From Helicostylum pulchrum (lineage: Eukaryota > Mucoromycota > Mucoromycetes > Mucorales > Mucoraceae): a stretch of DNA of 64,000 bases. Under the pieces are notes generated by a model. The model saw nothing but the letters and a program-made list of their open reading frames with translations. It was not told the DNA's origin and made no database searches. Positions 13,658 through 24,812 of this stretch are shown piece by piece. Made by a program: the position numbers and the translations under genes. The stretch covers positions 124,001-188,000 of the forward strand of contig JAIXMO010000020.1 of assembly GCA_025677825.1 (NCBI GenBank). Reading direction: 5' to 3'. The number at the start of each line of letters is the position of its first letter. Position 1 is the first letter of the stretch.

Positions 13658-15083
13658 TTACAAGAAATATTGACCACCAGGTCCATGATTACTAGTTGGA
13701 TTTTCGCCCTGATTATCATTCTCCAAAAAGATTGTATAATCAGTAGATGCAATAGGTCTATCTTGATCAGGTATCTTTAAAATCGCTGCTTTATTACCGC
13801 AGCGGTAGCAGTAATTTGGTGCCGACCACAATGTTACCAAGTTACCTTCTTCAAATGGATAATTGTATCCTTCATCTACCAATTGGTGACTTCTCACTAT
13901 CAAGTCTATACCATTATTTTGGCAAAACTATTTTATACTCATAAGTTACACGCACACAAAACATAAATATTTTAATATTCACTTACAGAAGTAGTTGGTA
14001 GAGGTCCAAATAGATATCCTCCTCCTCTAGGACTTAATGCCCATGCGTCTACTTGAGTTTCTGGATCTGACCACAATAAATCTAATTTATGTACTCAGTT
14101 TTTTTTTTCTTTTTTTTAATCCGTTTTTACTGCTGCTTACCACAATGCCCTCCACTTTGTGGTAATTCTTGCATTCGAAACAATGTTCTAATTGATATAT
14201 ATATCAGTACATATTACACACGCAACTAGTAAATATATCTATATTTACCGAATAGAATCGATTGAAGGCAATTCGGGTGATAATCCACCATGAACACAAA
14301 ATACAGATCCATCAATGACCTATTTATCCATTAATACCAATCAAAGCTTGCTTTTTTTTTAACGTTATACATTACAGCTGCCAAAGGTAAATAATCAAAA
14401 ACGGTACAACACCACTCCCATACTTTAGCATTCTGATACTTTGCTAAACACTCGTCTACAATCATACACTAAGTCTCTTTTTCTTTCGTATTATACACGT
14501 ATACATACCGTAAAACCCATAAACACGAGTAACGTTACGACTTTCATGATTTCCTCTTGTAAGTGTAATACGATCAGGATATCTTTTTTTAAAAATAAAA
14601 TTAAAATAGGGTTGGCATTTTTTTTTATTTTGCTTGTACATACTTGATTTTATATAATAATAATAACGTAAGTGTTTCAAGTGAATATCTACCACGATCT
14701 ACAAAATCACCCTAAAATAATAATAACGTATGTGTATATGTATATACTGGACTAAAAAAAAAAAAAAGCAATTCTATTTTATCGTACCATGAAAATATAT
14801 GATGTATTTGGCAAGTCACCACCTACTTCAAATATCTTGATAAGGTCATAAAACTGTCCATGAATATCTCCACAAAGAGTTACTGGTGCATTTACAGGAA
14901 CAACTGTAGATTCCTCTGCAAGAATTTCTTTCAACTACACCAACAAAAAAAAAAAAGATGAGTTTATGTTCATTTCGTCATTGCTTTTCTTATTATTTTT
15001 ACTTTATTACAAACTTGTCGCATATCATTTTCTGACAAGTATTTACATTCCTTGATAGATTCAATACAGGCGTCAATATCCAT
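13658..15083 (-). CDS. PP2A-like Ser/Thr phosphatase catalytic subunit
   Basis: PPP-family metallophosphatase. The metal-binding motifs are in order: [23 protein letters not shown], then CVHGGLSP, and [11 protein letters not shown] near the end. The N terminus [20 protein letters not shown] resembles the PP2A/PP4/PP6 group. Several short exons (for example TVPV-type start near 15083, GDFVDRG exon near 14700, GNHESR exon near 14570) are separated by introns of about 50-100 nt. The C terminus ends GQYFL, where PP2A, PP4 and PP6 end DYFL or PYFL. The Tyr and Leu used for tail methylation are therefore kept, but the residue before Tyr differs. [10 protein letters not shown] replaces the usual RQITQVYGFY. 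I cannot place it firmly as PP4, PP6 or a lineage-specific paralogue. It shares a 199-bp promoter with the TRAPPC2L gene. Confidence 0.88.
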
Positions 15084-15282
15084 TTTTATAAAGAGATGCA
15101 GAAAAATAAAAAGAAAAAGAGAGAGAGAATAGCCTACGTGAAAAAAAAGGGTTTTTATGCTGTCGAGAAAAAAAAAAAAAAAAAAAAAAAAAAGACTAAA
15201 TAGGCTACTTCGTTCTCCCTAAAATATTATCTCTTTTTTTAACCCGACAACTTTTTTATTTTTTATATACATAATACACATA

Positions 15283-15977
15283 ATGAGTAGCGAAATTAAC
15301 TGTATAGCTTTGATTGGAAAACAGGTACAACAAATGAAGTTTTGTCCCAGTAGTTATTAACCCCCCTTTTTTTTTACGTAGAATAATCCCTTGTTTATTA
15401 AAAATTTTAGTACTTCTCATCCTGACTTGAAATACCATTACATTGCACACACTTCTATTGATGTTATTGAAGAGAGAGGTACTTTTTTACAATAAACAAC
15501 CCAATGCTTTTTTTATTTAAGAAAAACTCTTTGATTTAGTTTCTAATGGACCAAAGAATTTGGACTTGTACCTTGGTTTATTATACGCAATGGAAGACTT
15601 GGCAGTGTAATATATATAAACTCACTAAAAAAAATACGAATGATAATTATCTGACGCGTTGACTTTTTGCGTAGGTACGGATATATCACAAATACAAGAG
15701 TCAAACTTGTTGTAGTTGTGTCAGTTACGGATGGCATTATACGTGATGCTGATATGAAGGCGGTAATTTAAAAAAAAAAACGTAACGAAAAAGAGTTACT
15801 TTTTAACCCTTTTTTTCTTCTGAATGTTAGCTGTTTCGTAAAATCCATACAGCCTATGTATCCAATGTATGCAACCCATTTTATAACATCGATTCTCAAA
15901 AATCAATCAACAGTAAATCATTTGCTCGATCAATTGAAACAATTGGTATCAATGCAAGAACTACTTTAGAAATCTAA
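15283..15977 (+). CDS. TCA17: TRAPP complex subunit TRAPPC2L / Tca17
   Basis: Small sedlin-fold (longin-like) subunit of the TRAPP tethering complex in ER-Golgi and Golgi traffic. The start MSSEINCIALIGKQ is followed by NNPLFIKNF, HYIAHTSIDVIEER, LYLGLLYAMEDLAVYGY, TNTRVKLVVVV and ending INARTTLEI. Five exons of 40-170 nt join in frame. The 'GLLYAMEDLAVYGYxTNT' block is typical of TRAPPC2L rather than TRAPPC2. The stop codon is only 17 bp from the MPC1 stop on the other strand, so the two 3' UTRs almost certainly overlap. Confidence 0.9.
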
Positions 15978-15994
15978 ACTTTTTTTTTTATTAT

Positions 15995-16666
15995 TTATGA
16001 ACTAGCAGCGAGTTCAGTTGCATTCTTTGATTCCTGAGCCTTTTCCTTACCACCCAAACTAAATAACACATAATAATTGTTAGAAAAATAATAAAAAATT
16101 TCTATTTTTTTTTGGTGTTGCACTACTACTACTTACTGGTTGTACTTAATGAAACGGTATCCTTGAGTTAATTGAGCAATACTGTTGGTAGCATGACAGC
16201 CAAATAATAAATAGTTGACAGGCTTAACTGCTAAAGCAAAACGCATAAAGAGACCAGAGTAAATAACCATAGCTATACAAAAAAAAAAAAAAAAAATAGT
16301 TAGAATACACACGCACAAACACATGTATTTTTTTTAGAGGAAGAGTTTACCGAGGGTCATGTTTCCGGAAATCATACTGGGATCCTTCTTGATGTCTGAA
16401 ATAGCTGCAAGAGGAAGACCCCAATTAACAACAGGTCCCCAGAAATGCTACAAAAAAAAAACATACTTCTATTACTACCCCATTCCTTTAATTTTTTTTC
16501 CCCGGCACGAAATAACTTACAGTACTACAGTATATATAAATTAGTCATTTTATTTTATTTTTGTCCGTTCACAGCTATGTATATACCTCATAAAGTAATC
16601 TCTGGTTTCCTTATTGGCGAATCTTTGAAGGAATCTATTAGCAACAGGACCAGAAGCTTGTGACAT
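15995..16666 (-). CDS. MPC1: Mitochondrial pyruvate carrier subunit Mpc1, with a 4-nt micro-exon
   Basis: Inner-membrane subunit of the heterodimeric carrier that imports pyruvate into mitochondria. Exons 16666-16587, 16524-16521 (4 nt), 16447-16351, 16272-16137 and 16058-15995 join in frame to 126 residues. Conserved Mpc1 blocks are [39 protein letters not shown] and [12 protein letters not shown], covering the membrane helices. The sequence MSTHFWGP is obtained only if the TACT micro-exon is used; joining exon 1 directly to exon 3 shifts the frame. The terminal inverted repeat of the 8.1-kb element ends 108 bp upstream of the ATG, so most of the native promoter may be displaced. Confidence 0.93.
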
Positions 16667-16774
16667 GTTGGGTAAAAGCGGGTTAAAAGAAAAAAAAAGA
16701 AAAAAGAATTGGGGGCGAAAAAAAAATATTTTTAAAGCCTATTTTTTTTCTTTTTAGTTATTCGCGATTATCTA

Positions 16775-16832
16775 AAAATGAATGGCGCTACCTAAAAAAT
16801 GATTGGTCGCTTGTTAGCAAATGATTGTCGTT
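16775..16832. repeat. Left terminal inverted repeat
   Basis: Starts AAAATGAATGGCGCTACCT and continues through GCTTGTTAGCAAATGATTG. It pairs with the reverse complement of 24813-24872 with about six differences and one 1-nt gap. It is preceded directly by TA (16773-16774). Confidence 0.85.
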
Positions 16833-16933
16833 TTTTGTCTTTTTGAGCTAAGTCAATTTGGCGTTAGTGAGAGTTATTGTCAGCTGTGATGTAAATGCTT
16901 TAATTCTTTATTTTCACTCCTATAACTAACTAT

Positions 16934-18370
16934 TATGATAAAGAGCGCATTTCTCTACGAAGATGGACACGAGAATGTCTATAATGAAAAGGGAGAAAGA
17001 TTTTTCGATCCGATGGAAGATGTTTTGACTGAAATCAGTGATCCAAACGTAATACTCGAAAACATAACGAGCCAAAAGTCCTACTTGAGAATCTCAAATC
17101 TGCAGAGAAAGAAACTACGGCAAAAGATACGATAAAAAAAGCTGTAGAAATGGCCAAGCCAATAGACAGCGGCATTTACAAAGATTACAATGACCAGACC
17201 AAAGAGGTATTTTTCGACCGACTGATAGAGGGTCTGAAGGAAAGAGGAAAAGTGGCTTCGCATGCAAAGGATTTTGGAATAAACCCTCGTACTACCATGC
17301 GTTGGTGGAAACACTACGAGGAAATTGGGAAAGTAGCTTACAAAAAGTCGGAAAGAAATTTCGGTCGACCTAATTCATTAACTCCTGAGCATGAGCAAAG
17401 CATTCAGCAAATAGTAGAAAAAGACGCACAACTTTATGCTGACGACATCATTGACTCTCTGACATTGCAGTTTGAGAACTTTGAGATCTCGAAGTCTCAA
17501 ATGAACCACCAATTGAAAAACAACATGCTCATCACAACCAAGAAGCCAACTTTCGACCCTAAGATAAGAAACTCTGACAATAATTTGCAAACAAGATACG
17601 AGTGGTTCATGAAGTGGAAAGACTCTGATCTGGATTACACTAAGAACTGCGTTTTTATCGGCGAGGATGGATTTAACATCAACATGAGAAACAACTGAAC
17701 TATGTCGGCTGTAGGAACACCTGCCCTAGTAGAAACTGAAAAAATTTGTTCTCCATCCCACACTATTATCGGTGCTGTACACTGTACTAGTGTTATCCAT
17801 GTTGTTATGAAAAAAACCGCCTCCTATTTTTAAGCAAAGAGGCCCAAAAACTCAAACATCAAAGACGGCCAAGCCTAAAAAAAAGAGAGCTTGCAGGAGG
17901 CAAATAGTAAAGAGTGGGTGATATTATTATTGAAGAGCCTACTATAGAGTACGTTGATGTTGAGGAGAATACTGTCATCGAGAACAACAAGCCAATAGCA
18001 AAGGGTACAACTACTCCCCATTTTGTGAAATTCATAAATGAGCTTCTTGATATCATAGACATGGACGGAGGCCTTATTGTAACGGATAACTACACTATTC
18101 ATAAGTCGTATCCAATGATAAGAGAGATTGAGAGTAGGGCTATAGAGCAATGTGCTTTCCTTCTTACTCATCAGAGCCAAGCCCGATTGAGCAGTTTTGA
18201 GCTCTTGAGGAGGGAAAATGAAGCGTGACAGGTTGAGAAATGGCGAAAAACTGTCTCAAAGATTTGCTGATGCATGTGACATTGTACGCCTCAGTGATCT
18301 TCTTAGATTTTGTAGACAATCCGAACGTCAAATCGTTAATTGCTATAGCAAAACGAAATTATGATTAACT
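16934..18370 (+). pseudogene. Degenerate Tc1/mariner-type transposase, left copy
   Basis: Resembles the IS630/Tc1/mariner DDE transposases. An N-terminal helix-turn-helix is visible in 17190-17330 (RGKVASHAKDFGINPRTTMR, then WWKHYEE). The copy is broken several times: a frameshift near 17055, a TGA at 17696-17698 where the family has an aromatic residue, and further frameshifts between 17820 and 17920. The DDE core can still be followed. The first-aspartate motif reads VFIGEDGFN, where the family usually has VFIDEAGF, so the first catalytic residue looks lost. The second motif VTDNYTIHKS keeps its Asp. The third, near 18180, reads SPIEQF and then a stop. Its own right inverted repeat is eroded or missing after about 18470. 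Confidence 0.8.
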
Positions 18371-18479
18371 GCCTATCTTAATAGACATTCACTCGTACCT
18401 AAATAACAATCAGATGAAGAAATCGAGAAATTGAAAGTAATTTTTCGAGAAGCATGACGATTTCTAAAACCCAGATGCA

Positions 18480-19899
18480 GCACTAACAGTAGTACTAAAT
18501 TTATATTTGTTCTCAATAAAAAGGGTAGTCAATGCTATTCTTGGGTTATTTCAACCCCATGATCACAAACTGTTATTGCTTATGTAATTATCTTCTTGGC
18601 TATTAGCCATTGTTTTCGCTCCAGATTACGCTTACTGTTACGGTTTATAATTTTGATTCTTTCATGAAACCCTTAAATATCGAAAACAAGCCTTTTCCAT
18701 GATGTGACCATAACATATGTATGTAGTAGCAATGATATAAACATGTCCTATTCTATACTATAATAAGTAAAAGCTCACATCTCCATCTCATTTTAGACTA
18801 TTACTTAACTAAGAGTGCCTGTCAAAAAGTAGGTAAAATAAATTAAGTCAGCGCAAGAATTTATTCTTGAGCAAATGTCACTCTTCTACTATCAATTAAA
18901 TACATAGCAAATATAGCGCATCTATATGATAGACTCCTATTTTTCTTCATATAAATTGCTTTACGTACTAAAAGCGTCTAGATAAAAGTGCCGTATAATT
19001 TATTTACAATTATCCTCTATATAGACGTGTTACAAATCATGCGAAATAACGTAAGCTATATAGTAAATATAATAATTTTCTTTAATATAAATATTTCTTC
19101 TTTTTAAGATAATAAAATACAGTTAATTCATTTGCTATTGCGATTTATTTTGTTAGTTTTTTCTACTATTTCCTATTATTTACTATGTGAACCCTGTGTG
19201 ATCACAAGACGTAGTTTTCACATATGCCTGAAACTGAACAAAGTGAGTGCACTCAATGGCATAAAATACTGTAGGTACTTTTGGTACAATTTGCAGACGT
19301 AGTAAATGCATGTTGACAACATCCTGATAAGAGGTGCCTGAATTTAGACAACGCACTGTTATGGATTTTTTTCAGCATAAATAATTACAACAACAGATAA
19401 CTGGCTTAAAATCCTTTTTATTGGATTTCAAAATACGCTCCTAGATGTATAGCTCGTATACATCAGGCATCACAAAGATATGCAAGTAGCCATGATTTCA
19501 TGTGCAAAAATTGTCGTCAGACACGCCTATTTGGAAAAAAAAAGCCTCTAGTTATTTATAAAGGTATGGCCCATCCATTGTCAATCAGAGTTCAATTTAT
19601 TTTATTTTTAGTTTTAGCAAGTGAGCCTACAAGGCCGACAAACTTTAACAGGGAATACTTGTGAGGGAACTATTTTTTATTTATCACAAAGTTGTTGGGA
19701 ATAAAGATGAGTGTATATTGTGTCCAATAGTCCTCCAAAAAGCATTTGTGGCCAAAATTGTATCTTTAGGGTTGGCCTCATGGAGTCAAGTTGTCCAAAA
19801 AGCACTTTTTAATAAATTAAAAAAAGGTCAATTCGCGTTGAAAGAACCACGTTTAGCCAACCAGTTTCGTAACAGCAGCTAAGGTGTAGGACTTGCAGC
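18480..19899. other. AT-rich filler inside the composite element
   Basis: No supportable gene. The frame at 19661-19882 (73 codons) has no recognisable motif and no intron signals. There is no inner copy of the terminal repeat that I could find. A few short palindromic AT stretches occur. This may be decayed transposon DNA. Confidence 0.5.
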
Positions 19900-22091
19900 C
19901 AACCCGTCAAAAGAGACAGCGTTCAATGTCTAGCGATGTTTGGCAGCACGGTACATCAACCCAATAACTGCTACTGACTGCAGGTCACACCAAGACACTC
20001 ACACAACAATATCAAACACAAGTAGCTAGATCTACTGCTTGCAACAAGAGGCGTTGATGTCGCTTTTCTTGCCACAAGTTCAGTCTGATATTGCTGCGTG
20101 TATTTATGCGTATGCCCACTACAAAATGTTTTCAAGACAGTGTGCAACTAGTCAATAAATACATCTGAACATAAACTTGGTTTCTTCTTACCTTTGTATT
20201 CCGATAGGAAAACTACGATGCGAACCTACAATCAACCCGTCAAAAGAGACAGCGTTCAATGTCTAGCGATGTTTGGCAGCACGGTACATCAACCCAATAA
20301 CTGCTACTGACTGCAGGTCACACCAAGACACTCACACAACAATATCAAACACAAGTAGCTAGATCTACTGCTTGCAACAAGAGGCGTTGATGTCGCTTTT
20401 CTTGCCACAAGTTCAGTCTGATATTGCTGCGTGTATTTATGCGTATGCCCACTACAAAATGTTTTCAAGACAGTGTGCAACTAGTCAATAAATATATCTG
20501 AACATAAACTTGGTTTCTTCTTACCTTTGTATTCCGATAGGAAAACTACGATGCGAACCTACAATCAACCCGTCAAAAGAGACAGCGTTCAATGTCTAGC
20601 GATGTTTGGCAGCACGGTACATCAACCCAATAACTGCTACTGACTGCAGGTCACACCAAGACACTCACACAACAATATCAAACACAAGTAGCTAGATCTA
20701 CTGCTTGCAACAAGAGGCGTTGATGTCGCTTTTCTTGCCACAAGTTCAGTCTGATATTGCTGCGTGTATTTATGCGTATGCCCACTACAAAATGTTTTCA
20801 AGACAGTGTGCAACTAGTCAATAAATACATCTGAACATAAACTTGGTTTCTTCTTACCTTTGTATTCCGATAGGAAAACTACGATGCGAACCTACAATCA
20901 ACCCGTCAAAAGAGACAGCGTTCAATGTCTAGCGATGTTTGGCAGCACGGTACATCAACCCAATAACTGCTACTGACTGCAGGTCACACCAAGACACTCA
21001 CACAACAATATCAAACACAAGTAGCTAGATCTACTGCTTGCAACAAGAGGCGTTGATGTCGCTTTTCTTGCCACAAGTTCAGTCTGATATTGCTGCGTGT
21101 ATTTATGCGTATGCCCACTACAAAATGTTTTCAAGACAGTGTGCAACTAGTCAATAAATATATCTGAACATAAACTTGGTTTCTTCTTACCTTTGTATTC
21201 CGATAGGAAAACTACGATGCGAACCTACAATCAACCCGTCAAAAGAGACAGCGTTCAATGTCTAGCGATGTTTGGCAGCACGGTACATCAACCCAATAAC
21301 TGCTACTGACTGCAGGTCACACCAAGACACTCACACAACAATATCAAACACAAGTAGCTAGATCTACTGCTTGCAACAAGAGGCGTTGATGTCGCTTTTC
21401 TTGCCACAAGTTCAGTCTGATATTGCTGCGTGTATTTATGCGTATGCCCACTACAAAATGTTTTCAAGACAGTGTGCAACTAGTCAATAAATACATCTGA
21501 ACATAAACTTGGTTTCTTCTTACCTTTGTATTCCGATAGGAAAACTACGATGCGAACCTACAATCAACCCGTCAAAAGAGACAGCGTTCAATGTCTAGCG
21601 ATGTTTGGCAGCACGGTACATCAACCCAATAACTGCTACTGACTGCAGGTCACACCAAGACACTCACACAACAATATCAAACACAAGTAGCTAGATCTAC
21701 TGCTTGCAACAAGAGGCGTTGATGTCGCTTTTCTTGCCACAAGTTCAGTCTGATATTGCTGCGTGTATTTATGCGTATGCCCACTACAAAATGTTTTCAA
21801 GACAGTGTGCAACTAGTCAATAAATATATCTGAACATAAACTTGGTTTCTTCTTACCTTTGTATTCCGATAGGAAAACTACGATGCGAACCTACAATCAA
21901 CCCGTCAAAAGAGACAGCGTTCAATGTCTAGCGATGTTTGGCAGCACGGTACATCAACCCAATAACTGCTACTGACTGCAGGTCACACCAAGACACTCAC
22001 ACAACAATATCAAACACAAGTAGCTAGATCTACTGCTTGCAACAAGAGGCGTTGATGTCGCTTTTCTTGCCACAAGTTCAATCTAATATTG
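19900..22091. repeat. Tandem array of a 333-bp unit, about 6.6 copies
   Basis: Unit starts, marked by CAACCCGTCAAAAGAGACAG, fall at 19900, 20233, 20566, 20899, 21232, 21565 and 21898: an exact 333-bp period. The seventh copy is partial and loses similarity near 22080-22091. The six full copies are almost identical. One position strictly alternates between AAATACATC and AAATATATC (C,T,C,T,C,T), which makes the true repeat a 666-bp dimer present three times. No long open frame runs through the unit although 333 is divisible by three. The array ends about 150 bp upstream of the cargo gene's ATG. Almost no divergence means recent amplification or gene conversion. Confidence 0.97.
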
Positions 22092-22243
22092 GAGCATTAG
22101 ATGAAATTTAAAACAAGGGAAACAGAATTGTTATTAGCTTTTTCTTCTAATTTGAAAACAGACTTTTCGTGTTAGCATACGTCATCAAAAACCAGAAATT
22201 ATTACTAATAAGAGCATCCCTCTTTCTTCACTCTTCAATAAAA

Positions 22244-24008
22244 ATGTCCACCAATAAGTTAAATAAAAAACTTATCAAGAACGCGAAAAACAGAGAGCTC
22301 CTTTATGCAGAGGCTCAAGAGAAGGCAATTTCAGAACAGGTATAGTTATTTATCATTAATTTTATCGTTACAAAAAACTAATTGGCAAATTTCAAATAGA
22401 GAAAAGCATTAAAGGTAAACCTTTTAACAGTTTTTTGAACTGACAACCTAGTTTCTCATATATATTTTAAAGAGCAAGCAGAAGAAAACAGAGAAGAAGC
22501 CAAATCACGTAAGTACTAACGGATTAAACACTAATTACTCTCGCTGACGCGCCTCTTCAGTTCGACGATGTGAAGTCTATGTTTAATTCAATAAGTCACA
22601 CAAAGCCTAAAAATTACAAAACTCTGTACTACAAAACGTAACGTTTTTTTTAAAAAAAAAATACTTTTTATTCTAACACGTACACTTGAAGACTATCAAG
22701 AAATCATATACTTGACATATCAGATACAAGCCCTGGCTCGCCCCTCATGCTGTTGTCACCAAACTTAAGAAATAGTATTGTTGAATCCTCTAAAGGTCCT
22801 GAGTTCGACAAAAAAGAGCTTAACCACGTAATGAAGCATATCAAGGTAAAAATCTGAAAGTAACTATTTGTTCAATAAACTCATCCTTTTTTAGAGCAAT
22901 AAAACAACAAATAGGGGACTACAATTATCTCTTAATCAACTAAAAACCATTACAAAGAAAGACAGAGACACTACTACTTCCGTCTCAGTCCTTAAGTTTC
23001 TGTAAGTATCTAAATGATTTGGCTGACTGCAAGTATGTATTGACTTTATTAGGAGAATAGGATTAAAAAGCATCTAGAAGAAGCTTACCTTTTTGAGAGC
23101 TCACTTATCAAGTCGTACTCTGAATGTGATTATGTTGTCAAGTTCTGGGGGCCATTGGTTGAAAAGGCCTTCAAAAATTCCTCCATCATCCCCCATTGGT
23201 AATATACTAATTTGTTGCATTTTACGCGACCTATGTTCTCATTCAACAACTCTTTTTTTTAGGGGTGATACGATCCCTGGATCTTTACTTTCGTTAGGGG
23301 TAAAAATGAAAATGGACCTCAGATTAATAGCAATCAACAACTCTAAACTTCAAGACCATGGCTATGGTGAAGTCGCGAAAGAATGTTCAACACCCAAATA
23401 CTTCAAAGATAAAAGAAAGACTGTTGTAGCTTCAAAAGCCTTGCTTAACTCGGTGATAAATAAGAACGCAATCAATCAAGAAAAAGACTGTGTCTACATT
23501 CCTTATCTTATTGCTATGGGTTTTGAAATGCACTTATGTATCGTATTTTTAAAATCTAATAGTTTTTATATTACCAAAAAGGTAAAAACAATAAGCTTTC
23601 CCTCAAACCTGAATAACTTTGCCAAAGAATCAATTGAAGTCGCAAATGGTCTTTTGGATCTCGTTGTAAGTATATAAAAAAAAAAGATTGTTTTGAATAT
23701 TGCTGACAATACTTTTGTAGGCGATATGTGAAGCGATAAAAAAGCAAGCTTGTAGAGGAAAAAAACGAAAATGTATTGACGATTGTATAAGTAATACCAC
23801 AGTAAAACAAAAAGAATATGGTACCAGCAAGGTTGTCTGGGACAATGTAGAAGAAGATGAATTGGAAGACGAGGTCAACGATAATGAAGATGACGACGAT
23901 GATGAAAATGACGACGATGATGAAGATGACGACGATGATGAAGGCCAGGAAGACGTTAATGATGAAAATGACGAGGAAAATAACGATGATGAAGGCGACA
24001 GTGATTAG
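22244..24008 (+). CDS. Intact nine-exon gene of unknown function inside the element
   Basis: Nine exons join without any frame break: 22244-22339, 22400-22414 (15 nt), 22473-22508, 22561-22637, 22692-22845, 22895-23001, 23061-23198, 23263-23665 and 23721-24008, giving 437 residues. The N terminus is lysine-rich and charged (MSTNKLNKKLIKNAKNRELL). The centre holds SECDYVVKFWGPLVEKAFKN followed by a WGDT motif, a pattern I recall from large families of uncharacterised Mucorales proteins; I cannot confirm this by search. The mid part (FEMHLCIVFLKSNSFYITKK) looks like a globular beta/alpha domain. A Cys/Lys cluster (KKQACRGKKRKCIDDC) precedes a strongly acidic tail of about 60 Asp/Glu/Asn residues. 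No signal peptide or membrane segment is visible. Intact splice sites argue it is expressed and under selection. Confidence 0.75.
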
Positions 24009-24284
24009 TCTTTTTTTTCTTATACCTTTTCTTTATCTCCTTCTCTTAAGCATACCCTTTGGTTGGTTTTTGGATGGTTGGGTAGGGTTGGGGGCTTCTT
24101 TTTTTCAATAATAAAACATCTTCATTTTTTAAAGCAATACTGTAATTAAATACACTCCTAATCATTGTATGGTAAGCACAAATAAGGGTTTTGCCTAGAT
24201 AGTAATATAGATTTGAGTTACGCTTTATTTTGTTATCTCAGGCTTTTTATAATAACGTGCGTTAGAAAGCTTACTTTTAATCAT
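24009..24284. other. Gene-free spacer between cargo gene and right transposase relic
   Basis: T-rich 3' flank of the cargo gene (pyrimidine run then AATAAAA near 24108, a possible polyadenylation signal). No gene is seen. Confidence 0.5.
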
Positions 24285-24715
24285 AATAATACTAGTGAAA
24301 CGCCTAAAAAGTACGATGACATTGAGGAGAGTAGTGAGAACAACAAGTGATTACCAAAGGGTACAACCACTGCTCATTTTATAAAATTCATAAATGAGCT
24401 TCTTGATATCATGGACATGGACGGAGGCCATATTGTAGTTATATCGTAGTGGATAACTGTACTATTCATAAGTCTCAACCAATAATAAGAAAAAAATGAG
24501 AGTAGAGGCTATAGAGTAATGTATTTATCTTCTTATTCGCCAGAGCTGAACCCAGTTAAGCAGTTTTGGGCTCTTGTAAAAGGAAAAATGAAGAAAATCT
24601 GTTGCAAAGAATTACAGATGCGTGTAACAACGTACGTCTCAGTGATCTCCAGGGATTCTGTAGACACTCCAAGCGCCAAATCGTCAAATGCTATAACAAA
24701 GTAAATTTCTAATTA
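24285..24715 (+). pseudogene. Transposase C-terminal relic, right copy
   Basis: Nucleotide-level match to 17940-18370 of the left copy (for example the shared stretch AAATTCATAAATGAGCTTCT), with clear divergence. It covers only the last third of the transposase. It contains stop codons (TGA near 24348). The third catalytic motif reads YLSSYSPELNPVKQFW; the family usually has a Glu at the Lys, so this copy has lost its acidic residue. It is followed by the right terminal inverted repeat. The 5' two thirds is missing. Confidence 0.8.
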
Positions 24716-24812
24716 GCTGCTTACTTTAATAAACATTTCACTTATACCTATATGAAAATTTTACAATGAAACCAACAAATTGTATTTTTTGAGAGACAAA
24801 GTAAAATTTCGA

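Noticed and set aside
19661..19882. 73-codon frame inside the element as a gene
   Set aside because: No motif, no splice context and no relatives recognised. Expected by chance in a region of this length.
19900..22091. CRISPR-like array
   Set aside because: The repeats are direct, 333 bp long, head to tail and without unique spacers, in a eukaryotic genome.
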